DNA from: Theocolax elegans
Lineage: Eukaryota > Arthropoda > Insecta > Hymenoptera > Cerocephalidae
Direction: 5' to 3'
Assembly: GCA_026168455.1 (NCBI GenBank)
Contig: CM047426.1
Span: 31,183,058-31,247,057 of the forward strand
Length of the DNA: 64,000 nucleotides
The position numbers and the translations under genes are program-made. Below, piece by piece: positions 13,331 through 26,120 of this stretch. The notes beneath the pieces were generated by a model. That model did no database searches. It saw only the letters and a program-made list of their open reading frames with translations, and was not told where the DNA came from. The stretch's first letter is position 1, and every line of letters starts with the position of its first letter.

Positions 13331-14006
13331 ATTAACATTGAGCTCGTTTTCTCCTTCGGAATAAGTCATTTTTCTTTCAACTCTTTAGGCTCAAATAGTC
13401 TATTATAATTCAACTCTTAAGGCTCAAATAGTCTATAATAATATCTAAAAGAAATAATAAATGGTTATCTTTTTATGATAACTAAAAAAAATTAAATTAA
13501 GGGAGGTTAAAATTTGTAAGAGGTTAACAGTTAATTGACAATGTGAAAAGAAAAAGTATAATTACCTTGTGAGAGTGTTTATCATTAAACAAGACAATAA
13601 GGTCCAACTCTGCTTTGATAAAATGCTCGCTCAATTGCCTTTTGTACCAGTGGTCAACATTCTTTCAAATACTTTTCCCTGTACATGGGAAAAAGTCGCA
13701 AAGGAACTCTCTTCTACTGATCGATTTGGAATTAACATTGAGCTGGTTTTCTCCTTGGGAATCAGTCATTTTTCTATAAATCTTTATTCTCAAATAGTCA
13801 ATAACAAACTTTATCTTTTTTTATTATTTTTTCTGACACTATGAAATTAGCATTAACATTCATCTCGTTTTCTCCTTGGGAATCAATCATTTTTCTTTTA
13901 CATTATCTCAATTAGTCAATAACAATCTTTATCTTTATTTATTATTCTTTCTGACACTATGAAATATATAATATATTTTATTATTCTTTCTGACACTATG
14001 AAATAT
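13331..14006. repeat. Local repeat family of about 121 bp, three copies plus a partial
   Basis: Units beginning ATTAACATTGAGCT and continuing through TTTTCTCCTT, a near TCATTTTTCT and AATAGTC start at 13331, 13731 and 13852. The last two are tandem with period 121. The tail of the unit (TTCTTTCTGACACTATGAAA) is duplicated again near 13981. The ORF at 13569-13844 crosses two units and is probably spurious. Confidence 0.75.
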
Positions 14007-15532
14007 ATCTATATATATACGATGTGTGTAATGCTGAGAGTAGCGCAGTAGCTCCCCCTTGCGGCCTCTTCTCAAACAACTTGCCAACAGTTTTTACGTC
14101 TGTAGGCGTTCATCTCTTTCTATCTTTCGCATCTCCTATGACGCTATCTCTTTTTGTTTGCATCGAACGAAAAAGAAAGTGGAAATAGCAAAATTCGAGA
14201 ATCGGAATTCAGCAAGCAACTTTAATAATATCGAATTTCTCCACTATGCACTTATGAATTCAAACCGGATATATTGTAAAGTGAAAACTTATATAAAAAA
14301 TAGATGTGAGATTTGTCATTGCATAAATAGATAGTATAATTTTAAATGTACGAAAATATAAAAAATCTGAGGGGTTAGTTAGCTGTATAATAGGGCTTAC
14401 GCGCCTGCATACTTGCGTGCAGGCGCTATCGCGCCTTTTGATTCACCCAAATTTTCACAGAATTATGATGCTGTCCAAGTTATAACGCTTGATAGGCCAA
14501 TATGGCTAGATAACGTCTCTATCGACTCTGAAAGAGTCATAACTGATATGTCGCCGCAATGATTAGAGAGCGCGCTAATCAATAGCCGAAGGTTTATGGC
14601 TCTTCGCGCGTCTCCGACTTGCTCTCTCTCTCTCTCGGGAACCACCGTCTACGACGGACGAGTCAGTCTTCAAAAAGGCAAGAACACGATATTGTAGCTG
14701 TGCAACTCATTATCCTTCAGGAAGATCAGTGTCTATTCTGAGTCCACATCTAAGAAAAAAAGATAGCGAGAATGTGAATCCACAGTCTTACTACAATCAT
14801 TCCGTCGTCCCGAGAAATGAGCCATCGACAGCTGACAAGAATTAGAGACAGCTAAGTTGCTACTTCCGTATTTATAAAAGAGCGTCGCGGTGTTGCAAAT
14901 TATTAATTTATTAGATTGTTTTGTGTATTATAACAATCCGTCAATTAGATACGCGATTATCCTCTAAAAGTAAATGATAACTTATAATAAGCGTAAATAA
15001 AATAGATACGTATATATATAGACGAAGTCGTGTTCACATTTGTTATAATGGAAACTCGGGTTACATTTCTATGGGGTTAGTGTTATGAGGATCGCTAGAT
15101 GTTAAATCATAAAACATATTAGGTTGATCTTCACCGAGCATTATAACTTTTTTTTATCTTTATAATAGATGTATTTTATAATTTCTTCGTAGATTTTCGG
15201 GCCGAACAGCCCAGCGAGGTGACTACAATACGCAGATTCGACTGATTACAAAAGCACCTGTTTGCTTTAAATAAAAAAGTAATGATACTGTATGATACCA
15301 ATGCTTGCATAGTAGATTTGTCTACTCTAGCGCGGTAGTAGGAGTTATTACCTATTACTAACGGATCACGTAAGCCAACACAACAGTCCTGTGCATAAAT
15401 GATTAATTATTTATTGGTCACCGAATCAAATATTCATCACGTCTTTTGTAGACATTTTATTTGTATACACTTTTAATAATTGTTATTAATTTCAATACAT
15501 AATCAGCATGTGCTTCTTTAAGGAATATACAG
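14007..15532. other. Non-coding DNA with a strong hairpin and a promoter-like segment
   Basis: No gene seen. It holds a perfect 9-bp-arm GC-rich hairpin at 14401-14426, a CpG-richer stretch at 14480-14900, and TATAAAAG near 14873 followed by GAGCGTCG. These last features would fit a promoter or a solo LTR, but no ends or repeat partner are visible. Confidence 0.4.
14401..14426. other. Perfect GC-rich hairpin
   Basis: Arms GCGCCTGCA (14401-14409) and TGCAGGCGC (14418-14426) pair perfectly around an 8-base loop in AT-rich DNA. No T-run follows, so nothing marks it as a terminator. Its role is unknown. Confidence 0.8.
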
Positions 15533-15547
15533 AAATTTTTTTAGTTT

Positions 15548-15759
15548 TTTTTTTTATTATTATTTTAACGTCGCTCGTTTTATGCTCCCAAATCAGTGCT
15601 AATCAGCGACGAAGGTCATACGATGTCTTGGTGAAGAAAGCACTTGTTGAAAATACATTCGCCAGTGGTGCTTCTTTCAATCGGCCGGGACCGGGAATCG
15701 AACCTGGGACCTCCAAATTACGAGCCCGACACCCTACCGACCGAGCCATCGCAGGCCTC
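15548..15759 (-). mobile_element. tRNA-derived SINE, copy 1
   Basis: Read on the minus strand it opens with a tRNA-like head: A box TGGCTCGGTCGG, an anticodon-type loop CTCGTAA and B box GGTTCGATTCC. A non-tRNA body follows (ATTTTCAACAAGTGC..., then GATTAGCACTGATTTGGG), ending in an A-rich tail. Flanks AAATTTTTTTAGTTT (15533-15547) and AATTTTTTTTAGTTT (from 15760) are a near-exact target-site duplication, the mark of LINE-driven insertion. The loop reads CGT (Thr) but also resembles a tRNA-Met CAT loop with one change. The 87-codon ORF across it is spurious. The same element recurs at 28276-28474 and, decayed, near 44859. Confidence 0.9.
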
Positions 15760-15774
15760 AATTTTTTTTAGTTT

Positions 15775-18700
15775 ATATAAACCAGTTTGAATTTCATTTT
15801 TAAATTACCAGTATTTAGTACCGGCTTTTCGGTTATGTTCACTTAATTTTACCCTCAAAATAAAAGTGAATTAAGTTGAGGAAGGACGAGCATATTATAA
15901 ATTACTTAAATATTAGTCATTTGTTTTATTTAAGGCAATGTACTTAATATGAAAAGAAACCAAACAATTAAAGACTAATAAGAAATTAAGTGTTGGGAGT
16001 GGAATTAGTTGTTAAATTGTCGATAAGTCGATAAAATGTAAATGTAACGCTGTCTCGAATACTGGCAGTTTAATTTTTCTATGATCAATCCAGTATTAAT
16101 GCTCGTAGAAGAATTGCAAGAGCAAGAGAAAGATAGCGAATGGGGCGGGGAGTAAAGCAAGTAATGGAGAATCGCGTACGTCACGCGAGTGCACAGTTCG
16201 CGCGCATCAATCTATCTTTCCAACTTGGGCGTCTGACAGCCGTTTTGAATCATGCATTCAACCTTGCACCAGCGCGTATAACTATCACCTCATTGCCTGA
16301 CAAGTTAGCCGTGTGGAATATACATATTTGATGCATTTAACTTACTTCTGCTGCTGTTGCTGCTACTGCTGTTACTCCTACTGCTATTGCCGCTTTCGTC
16401 AAAAAAAAGGAGAGAATGAAAAGGAGAGATTAAGCTCCCAATTATGGCCGCCTTGGCTGGCCACTGAAGTGAATCGCAGAAAAATTTCACCATTCATCTA
16501 CGTCATTTCATTTTTTTCTATCTCTCTTTTCATTCCACACAGGACCATGCACTCACGATTTGATAGTACTCCTGTTCTTTTTTCAGCACACACTCGCTTA
16601 CAGACCAAAAGAAATTTTTTCTCAATTCTCGACTATTATGAAGTGATAATCTTACTTTTCTTTGAAGTTCATTTTTTACTAGAAAGTCATTCAAATGAGG
16701 TATAAATCCCGTAATCTATGAAATTTGAAAAGGATTTGATTTTCTCACGATATGAATGTAAAAGTTAGATAAACAGAAATATTCTACTGCGTAAAGTATC
16801 AACGCAATGTGGCAGAACTACCTTCAAAAGCTGAACTCGTGGCTAAAATGATATAAATTACTGACTCAAAGAATTTTTCGAAAAAATTAATATTAAATTA
16901 ATTAACAATTGACTACATAATCAGTATTGTAACTAGTAAAAATTTTAATCGTTAGGGATAAAAAAGTATTACAATAATTTGTGATTAATTTTAGAATAAG
17001 TAAAAAAACGTTAGAGGGATTTTATTGAAAAAGTTATTACATCAACCTTTACGCATTAACTTTTAAAAATTGAACATAAATTTAAACGTATATATTAAAA
17101 AAATGATAAATGGAAACATATTTTTTAAAGACTTTACTTTGTATTTTTATTATTAGGTACATCTGATTGTACTTTTAATTGTTTATGAATTCATTGCGAC
17201 TGTGAAACAATTTTTAAGTTTTTGTTTTAACTATTAAAAAAAAGTCAAGGGATATCACGATATTTACATTTAAAAGTACAACACTGTGGAATTGAACGAG
17301 TTGTCGAAAATTCAAGTTACTCAAATTATGCGATTATTAGTATTATTTCATTATACCATTATTATGTATATATTATGATTTATGATAACTCGAGTACTCG
17401 ACACATACTCGGTTCTTAGCCTAGTATTGTAACATATTTATGTCTCTATCTTTTGTAATAAAAAGCACACATAAGTCATAATTTGTCAACGACATAGTCT
17501 TATATTGCAACAAATTCACAACACAAAGTAATCGAACGCCTTAAAAAAAGGTATCAAAATTGCACATGACAATTTACGCCGTCTTAGTCTGGAACTATGT
17601 GTACAAAAAACAGTTTGTATGCATCCATCAACAAATGCAACATACAGATATTAGGTTACATAATAAAGAGAAACCTATAAAATCTAGCCTAGTAGCTTGT
17701 TTTCTCAGAATATGACTCGATCATAAGTAAAACTTTAAGCATCATATAAACTATGATGATAAAACAAAATCGCTCTGTCACTTAACCTTATCAAATTTTA
17801 CCGCAGTGCTTGGTGGGGTGCTTACGCTGAAACACTTTTAATACTTTACAAGAGATAAATGCCCTTTATCATAGACCATGGTTGTTTTGTTTACTTAAAC
17901 GTAAGAAATGAATGAATATACTTGATGTAAAACATAGAATACTCAGCCATAAGACTTGCATTAAAACACCGTAAAAGTAGTTTCATTAATATATTGTTAT
18001 TAGAATCTAAACTGTCGTCTATAATTAAACGAACAAAATTATTAAGTATATTATATCTCAAAAAATAAATGTTTAGAAATTTTATTGTTAGATACGTTTG
18101 GTAATCTTCAAATAACAACCTTTTTTGCTCAATCTGAACTAATATTAAGACGTACAGTTTCCGATGTTTCAGACGTTCTACAACACCATTCTTTTTCAAG
18201 GCACTTATGAAACAACTTTTAAAACCTATTAATCATAAAACATATAAATATCTCAACAGTCAGTTTACAGTTAAAACGAACCTAAAACATTATGTTAATT
18301 GACATTAGCTATCCAAAAATCCCCAAAGTTCGGTAACAAAATCTTAATGTGATCTTGATCACTTGAAAAATAGTAATAAATATAGTGGCGAAATCAGTTA
18401 ACGCGCCATCCCTAGATAGGCTGAAGTTCTCGGTTAAGCTCGGGCCAAGACTGTTTTTTTTATTGAATGTTTTAACATTGTTTAAAAAATTTTTTCTGCT
18501 GTTGTAGAACATATTAGAAAATTTCGCGAAAAGAAATGCCGGATTGGCAAACAAAACTGTATAAATTACTGTTCTTCGGAGATATTGATTAAAATTCTTG
18601 TTTGAAATAATAAATAACTTTCTGATTTCTATTTTAGTAGATTACTGATTAATTATCCTATATTACATGATTATAATATTGAGATCTGATAATTTATATC

Positions 18701-20377
18701 TTGCACATTATAAAATATAGTTGAAAATCATTATAAAAAATATTGAAAAATTAAATAAGATATTACAAAAAATATAAAAGAATTATATTAAGTTATTAAT
18801 AATCAATAGTAATGTAGAAATCTAATATTTATTGATAAAAAAATATTTAATGTAAAATATCTGCTACAGTAAAATAATTATAATATACGAAAAATATGTT
18901 TTTTAAGAAGTTTAAAAGTATGCAGTAATTTTGTGCTGACAATATTTTTAAAAAAAGTTTTTTCGTAGATTAATTAAACATAAATATTTTTATCAAAAAC
19001 AATTAATTTTTACTAATTATATAAAACTGATCGATTTTATTGTCGTTACATGCCGTAACGTTGAAATGTAAAATAACAGCATAATTCTTGTTTCGTTATC
19101 ATTGTATTTGGCTATACAAGTTTCGAGTTCCGCTTTATCAATATAAAGAATTATTACAAACTAGTGTCTAGAAATGTAAAAACTGCACATAAACATCTTG
19201 GTAGCAGAAGAGACATCATTTTAAAGATTTAAATACCTAATATAATTAAAATAATACTTATAAATTTTACTCCGAAGTTCGAAATCTGCAAATAAGTCGC
19301 AGCGCATTTCTTATTGTGCTAGGAATAGGAGTAACGGTCCGCGCTACTGATAGAAGATGAGTGTACTTCGACGACGTTACGCGGTATTCAACGACGATGC
19401 GAGGTATGAAATGAAGATAGGGTTCCATCATCAACGGGTGCACACCATTAGGCGAATAGTAAGGCGTACTCGAGACTTGTGACGGCCTCCTCCTTTTGCC
19501 GTAATTGCTGACTTTCTCACTTTCATAATTAAATTTTACTGCAATCTTAAAATAATGAATATTTTTAAAATATTGTATTTTCTATGAAATTGCAAATTTT
19601 TGCTATTTTAGTTTAAGAGAGTACACGCATTATTATTTAGAGAAATTAACTAGCGGAAAGACTATATATACTTTCTAAAATACTTTCCCAAATAATTTTT
19701 AATAAAACAATAAGAAAATAACAAAGAAATAAAAATAAACAAAAAATAGCAAATTTCTTTATGAAAATGTCGAATTGGCATATTTTAGAAGAAGAAATGT
19801 ACCTTGGAATAGATCCATTAAAAATTTAGCGACACTCCTTTCTTAACAAAAAACGTAAAATATGTATAATGCAGCATCGAAATTAAAATTCTATATTACC
19901 ACGGAAATCTTACATTAGTTTTGTTCTCGCTTATAAACGCTTTTTCAATATCGTATACATGTATTTTAACTAGAAGAATTTTGAAATTTCGGATATTTGA
20001 ATTCGGTACGTATTTGTGTATTTGTCAAATAGTATACTTGATAATGCGTAGTACAGTTAGAGATTATATGAGAAATAAGTTTTGAGGTGCCTGAGAGGGT
20101 TAAGGCCGATACAGTACTTACTGATCCCCTTCTTTGCGTATGTAAGACTCTGCTAGTAATAGAAGGAAAGAAATATGGACTTTTAGTTTGAAACTGCTAA
20201 ACACGTCGTTATAGATTAGGAAAATGTCTGTAATAAATAAGTTCAGTTTTTTTACTAATCCTCGTTGAATAAATACTTAACCTTCCTTTTGCGTTAAATT
20301 CAGGTTAACTATAAAAAACAAATTTAACAAATTTCATTCATTTTATAAGCTGAATTTGATATTTTGACATAAACAAT
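15775..20377. other. AT-rich non-coding DNA
   Basis: No gene supported. A CpG-richer block lies at 16080-16320 and another at 19310-19500. The latter has a 41-codon Arg-rich ORF beginning ATGAGTGTACTTCG, with no recognisable domain. The rest is AT-rich and shows nothing. Confidence 0.55.
16343..16397. repeat. Imperfect CTG/CTA trinucleotide repeat
   Basis: Run of CTGCTG, TTGCTG, CTACTG and related triplets. ORFs on both strands across it (poly-Cys/Tyr one way, poly-Ser/Asn the other) are read-throughs of the repeat rather than genes. Confidence 0.85.
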
Positions 20378-20448
20378 AAAAATGGCTCAGTTTGTAGAGC
20401 AAGAGACATCGTAGTAAAAGATAAGAGGATCAAATCTCCGAAGAGATA
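20378..20448 (+). repeat. Decayed tRNA-like sequence (SINE head or tRNA pseudogene)
   Basis: It has an A-box-like TGGCTCAGTTTG, a D-stem GCTC...GAGC that pairs, and a B-box-like GGATCAAATCTCC at about the right spacing. The acceptor stem does not pair and the anticodon arm is unclear. I therefore call a pseudogene or the head of an old SINE, not a working tRNA. Confidence 0.5.
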
Positions 20449-22299
20449 TATTTTTTTTTAATTTTAAATAAATTAAATCCCATGATTTTCCAATGAATTT
20501 TTTGCTACGCGGATTATGATAATCTTTGATTTTCTGAACCCAATTAATTTACGAAATAAATTTGAAATTATTTTCAGTTACTCTACTGAAAATATGTAAT
20601 ACATAAATAATCAATGCACAAAATCGTTTGTCACATTACATGTACATCGATAAATTCCAAGAAATCATAAATACTCAGTGATGTGTATTATTTGAAGGTA
20701 TTTACAGTTATCTTCCCGAATCAAACTTAATTTAAAATTAAAAGAAAGCATTTTTTACTCTTTGTCCACTATGGTTGATGGAATTTCCCAGAGCATGACC
20801 CTTTCAAAAAAATTATATGCGTTTCGTCCTTGATCTTCAATTCGGATTCCTCAGTAAGGTCCAACCGTAAAGGACATAAAGTAAAAATAATGACTTCTTT
20901 CAATTTAAAATTAAGTTTGATTTGGAAAGAAGGATCGTAAATACCTTAAAACAAATAAATTATGTCCTAAAATTGCGAGGCTATAATCTACTAATCACTC
21001 AAGAAGATCGGTTTACCGTAAACGCCGTTAAAATGAATCTGAAAAAGAAAAAATAAATAGAAAAGAAGTGAACGACATCGATTAAGATAAATACTCGTGA
21101 GTAAAGCAGCCATAAGAAAAAGTGCGGTACAAAAGCGCTCGAGTTAAATGCTCTCTCGTCTCTCGCAACAACGGCCAAGAGCGTGAGAGTTTGCAGGTAA
21201 AACAGCGTCGGCGGTAACGGCAGCGAGATTCTCGACGGTCGTGGGTTAATCGAGCCATTACGCACGATAATCGCAGGCTCTTCGTCCAAATTACTTCTTC
21301 GATTCTCTCCATTACCGTGCCGAAACGACTTTGGGAATTGCTGCGAGTCGGCCGTTACACGTGAGCCCTGCCAGCGAGCGTACGCGCAACCGAGAGAAAT
21401 TTCTAACAAGCGTGCATTATTTGATATTCGCGGGTGTAATTGTAATTACTCGCTTGGCGTACCCGATACACTTTTCAGACCTGTTACCTAAACGAGACTA
21501 TGGTAATCACTTTATATTGGCACGTACAGTGCGTATACAAACCTTCTTTCTGTTATTTAATCGGCTTGTAATACTACCTCAAGTTAACATTAATATTAAT
21601 TACTCAAAAGGAAAAGGAAAACATTGCGCACGTTATTCCTCTATTTTCCGCAATCTTACACGTGTATCTTTATAAACGTAGACAATTAATTATTCGCTCA
21701 ACATATTTCTCACTTTAAGATTCCTGAGAATTTCAAGTAATTTAATAATTATAGATATTATGAAGAGTACAATTGTATTTAACGTAGACTTTATATTCAT
21801 CGAAACAAATTAGCTATTAAAACTCACATTATGAATAAAGCGTACTTTTGAAACTATAAATTTAGAAATTACGGGTCATAAAATCTAGCTTTACATATTA
21901 AACATTCACTAGGACATTTAATGTTAGTTTACATTTACTTTGATTAAAGTACTTTCTAATAATAAGTGACAGTAATGTAATGCTTTGTAATGTTAACAAA
22001 ACAACAGCTATTAATTTCTTTAAGAATATAGTTGAGATAAGTATTTAAAATAATTACTTGATATATATAGGTAACAAAATTGAAATATAAAAGAAATTTC
22101 TAGTAAGCATATTCGATGTAGTATCGCAAAATTATTTCCACGTGGGGGCAAAAATATATGAAATTAAATAAGGTATTTGAATACAGTTATAATAGGTCAA
22201 TCAAGGGATAGGTAAAAAGTAAAGATTAAGGAATAACCCGACTTTTTTGAAAATGGAGAAGAAAAGAAGTTGACGAGCAGAGAATAAAAAAGGAAGTAT
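20449..22299. other. Non-coding DNA with a CpG-richer block
   Basis: AT-rich except about 21060-21480, which is CpG-rich and carries overlapping ORFs on both strands (for example 20999-21409, minus) without recognisable domains. Overlap in several frames in a CpG-rich block is expected by chance. No gene supported. Confidence 0.5.
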
Positions 22300-22950
22300 G
22301 CGGGGAATGGAGATGCCTCGAGGGACCAGAAGGGCATCAGAGTAACAACGCTCGATCAGCGAATTTCACTCGGCGAGTGGCTTGGGTCTCCCCATGGCCC
22401 CTCTTTCGCACAAAGCGAGGAGGTTATCAGAATTCAATTAGGCACTAAATTATTCTAACGGCGCCGGTTGCAAGAGCTACAGACAGAGAAAGGGGCTTCG
22501 TGGGGCGAGGGGGGGTGAGGGAAGGATAGGGTGGAAGGGGGAGGTAGCACATAGCGCGCAGGGCTACTCGGTAGTACGCGAAACCATTATCGTTCTTCCA
22601 ACTCTCCAGAGCTCGGGAAGGGAGCGAGGAGGGCGGCGCATAGCTTCAGTCGCTGGCGACGCAGTCCTCGGATTCAACGTCATTATAATGTCTAATTAGC
22701 TAGCGGTAGTCTCCGGGTGTTATACGTACACTCGGGTGCCAGATTCGTGCCAGCCTATATTCACCTCTCTGTCTTGCGACCGACGAGAGGGGCACACGCC
22801 ACCCGAGTTCTCGATTCACGCTTGTTTCACATGCAGCAAATTAATTATTTCGGGCCACGCCTCGCACGGTTCGATGTTTATAAATGACTCGGGTACTGCA
22901 ACTCGTTCGTCCACTAAGCGCGTTCAACCAGTCCTTTTCAATTCTCCCAC
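22300..22950. promoter_or_regulatory. CpG-rich block, candidate regulatory region or promoter
   Basis: GC- and CpG-rich DNA inside AT-rich surroundings, with a G-rich run near 22505-22555. It contains homeodomain-type TAATTAG (about 22691-22700) and TTAATTATT motifs and a G/C cluster around 22600-22680. No exon could be identified. The call rests on composition and motifs only; a first exon with a 5' UTR is an alternative. Confidence 0.35.
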
Positions 22951-24679
22951 GCGTACGATGTACAATTTTTGTCCTATAACAGCTAGCTATTATCACACAG
23001 ACAATTTTGGAAGTTTAGTATTCAAAACTAACTATCGGTTTTCAGTATTTTGTAAAAAAAATTCATTTTTATTATAATTGATAGTTGGGCGTTCGGTAAA
23101 TTAGTGAATGTGAAACTAAAACTAAGTGACTGCTGTATATTTAATAATATGCTGGTTTCTCTGTGACTAAAGTATTTCACTTCTATGGAAAAAAATAATG
23201 TGTCTAATTCTACCTGTTACTTACTCAAACCAGCGCAAAAGATATGACAAGTCCAACTCACCTGAAACATATAAGAAACTACAATGTAATTATACAGATT
23301 TTAATTTACAAATTTAAAAGTATTTAATTTATTTAATGATTTGTAACGAAATTGTATTTAAGAGATTGTTACTTTCTCTTGAAAGATTTCTTTTTTTCAG
23401 GGATACAAGGAGATTCATTCTGCAAATACGACACTGTGAAAAACTAAAGGCTACGTTATGTTAAAAAATAAATAAAGTTTTAAACTGCATTCGAATTAAA
23501 GCAAATTGACACCAAATATAAATTAATAATTTAACGAATATGTTTAAAAGTCATTTCATACAAATAATATAATTACAAATTGTAAGTAAAAAAAGCGTGT
23601 AACATTAATAAAAATAACGTATACAGTATTAAATAACACTGTATTAAAAAATGCTTCCTCGTAGAGGAAAAGGCGAAAGGAAAATTTGGATGAAAGTAGA
23701 ACTTAAACAATTTCATTTATAAAGGAAGACAAAGCGCAAGGTCCATCCTACAGGAAAGCTCGAACCTGGTATCGAGCGGGTGGGTATTCGCGGTACCGCG
23801 AATGACTTTTTAAGCTTGTTGGAGCTTTCTTTTGCAACGTAGCGGAAATATGCGACAAGGAAGAAGGAGCGTGAACGAGCAGAAAACGTTTCAATCTCGG
23901 CACCACTTAAAAACTCGAGGCGCAGATAACGCAACGCGCGGTATCTCGTCGTCTCCGCCTAGATCGATTTTTAGACCGAGCTTGCAGTAGAAATAAAACT
24001 ACTATGAAATTTAATAAGTTTCTAAGGGAAAGAGGAAGAGGGGTGGCTGTGGAACCCGGGGAAGTCGTAAGTTCCCTCGAAAATAAGAGAACGGTGTAGA
24101 GCTGAATTTAGGAGAGACTTTCTTATGCACGTTATACCCTGGAACTTTGCTTCGCCCGGTTAAAAAAACGTGAAGAAGGAGGATAACTTTATATTACGAC
24201 CTATTATTTTTGTAAGCCTACCCCATTTTATAAAAATTTCTAAAATTGTGCGCTTCCTCTGTCTCCTTGCAAGTACGAAATTGGCTTTTATTTAACGCTA
24301 ATTCAAGTTTTTTTTTAAGATAAGGCTTAATTTACGGAAATATTAAGACAATTCAGGTAAACGAATGATTCAAGCAATTACAATTTTACATTCAAATTTC
24401 GATCAAAGCCAAATCTATTGTAACAACATCGTTTGTGAATAAAATGAAACTTCTTGATATTCAGTTAGCAAGAGACAAACTTTGTGAACAAACTTTTTTT
24501 GGTTAACAACTATTTATGCCTCTTTCCATTCTAATCGTTCGGACTAGAGGGCAAAAGTATAAGGTGAAATAAGTCAAAATCTATTTTTTTTTTTCAAAAA
24601 AAACAACTCAAATAATTAATTCTATCCTTTATTTCATTTCGTTCAACAACTTTTATTTACTTTCTAGTTGCCAATGAAC
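22951..24679. other. AT-rich non-coding DNA
   Basis: No gene seen. A CpG-richer stretch at 23700-24170 has short ORFs with no recognisable domain. Confidence 0.55.
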
Positions 24680-26120
24680 AAGATTGACCTCTAGGCTTAC
24701 CGCGTCGTAGTTCTTCATATATTCGCGGACAAATAATAGGCCGCCCCGAAATTCTACAATGCATTTCATGCACGCAGCTTACTGATATCGATCTCTCCTT
24801 TGGATTGAAAAGGAAAGTATAATCTAGGACTATGTTCTTTTAGAATCACATGCAAAGATTCTTTGACTGATCGTATTAATCTTTCCTAAGAATTATACAT
24901 ATACGCAATGCAGCCGGGGGATGAATTGCCAATAAACATTATTCTTTGGTGTAAAATTTATTTTTTATCCTTATCCAATTCTAATATGAGAGATCCTAAA
25001 AAAAAATTTGCAAAAGCTTCTGCTTGACGCAAGTGCCAAAATTGCAGAATCAGTTTTTAATTCAATATGCATGCACTGCTCTAATATCAAGCGCATGAAA
25101 AGTGCACCCCCGACGTTTTTCTTGTCTTCGACCTATTTTTACGTTATAGGACCGAAATAGTCAATACCAGTATAAGTGAAAGGACGAAATCGATAACCTA
25201 ATCGCGCATTCGGAAGGTTTGACATTTGTGGGTTATTCGGAAGCCCGCGGATTATTTTACATTTATTAACGACACATCGTAATATTTTGCGTAATCTCGT
25301 AATATTTTTGTTGCTATTCGAATATAAAAGTTTCGTTACTTTTATGAATAAAAATTTCGAGTTAATGGTTTATAATAAAAATCTATAATTTTGTTTGTGT
25401 CAATTACATGTGCAATTTGTTTTTCTTATGCAGATAATCTCCGATCAAAATTAAGCTTTTCAGTCATTGAACATATCAACCATTTTCTTATTTTATCGTG
25501 CAAAAATGATGGTCATAGAAATCATCGACTAGAATTATTTAAAATCGGGTGTTTTTTGCGTAGAATCATTTGCCGAATTTTCCTTAGTTAAAACCCATTT
25601 TGATTTCTTTATATTGATTTTTTCGCTAGTTTTGCTCAAACGATTCATCACGTATAAGTTTTATATGTTCACGCGTCCGATTGTAACCAATTCAAAACTA
25701 TTTGGGAATCCGACCAAAAGACACCTCGCTTAAACTTTAAATTGTGTTCAATGACTCCAAGTTTAGCTATGCGGATTGCAAGCATTGCAGTTTCCAATTC
25801 TAATGGCGGTATAGTTATTAGTTTTAGTGGCGCTACTCCACATTTCGACAATATAAATTAAGTGTGTACCTTTTCATTTACAAATTGTAATAGCCAATAA
25901 GCTACAGCAGAATACGCATTTTCGCTTGTGTCGCAGAATATGTGCAATTCGATATTGCTAATATGTTCCTTCATTACTTTGTAGCATTGTGGAATCTTAT
26001 AATTTTCGATTAATCTCAGATTGGTTACCTATTCCTTCCATATTACGAATTCACAAAAAAAAATTTGTTCTTCCAAATCTAAAAGTAAACGAATCATATA
26101 TTCAACATTCCGTGTGACCT
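24680..26120 (-). pseudogene. Decayed BEL/Pao pol remnant (RNase H and integrase)
   Basis: Minus-strand remnant unrelated in state to the intact copy at the left edge. Reading down from 26120: an RNase H-like segment with F-C-D-T-S-E-N-A-Y near 25920-25960; a stop; then V-A-P-L-K-L-I-T-I-P (25669-25851) and W-S-D-S-Q-I-V-L-N-W, the usual second half of a Pao RNase H. Further on (about 25140-25200) comes F-T-Y-T-G-I-D-Y-F-G-P, an integrase first-Asp block. Near 24840-24960 there is a W-Q-F-I-P stretch and, in another frame, E-R-L-I-R-S-V-K-E-S, the integrase Glu block. Several stops and frameshifts separate the pieces. No LTR was recognised. Confidence 0.82.

Noticed and set aside
14463..15110. 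Possible solo LTR (TATAAAAG at about 14873, CpG-rich upstream)
   Set aside because: No matching ends, no target-site duplication and no repeat partner in the window.
15508..15771. 87-codon ORF with a C-terminal segment that looks distinctive
   Set aside because: The distinctive end is the antisense of the SINE's tRNA head.
19357..19485. 41-codon Arg-rich small ORF beginning ATGAGTGTACTTCG
   Set aside because: Too short, with no homology I recognise; retained only as a note in the gap description.
20999..21409. 136-codon minus-strand ORF in a CpG-rich block
   Set aside because: No recognisable domain, and it overlaps other frames on both strands, as expected in CpG-rich DNA with few stop codons.
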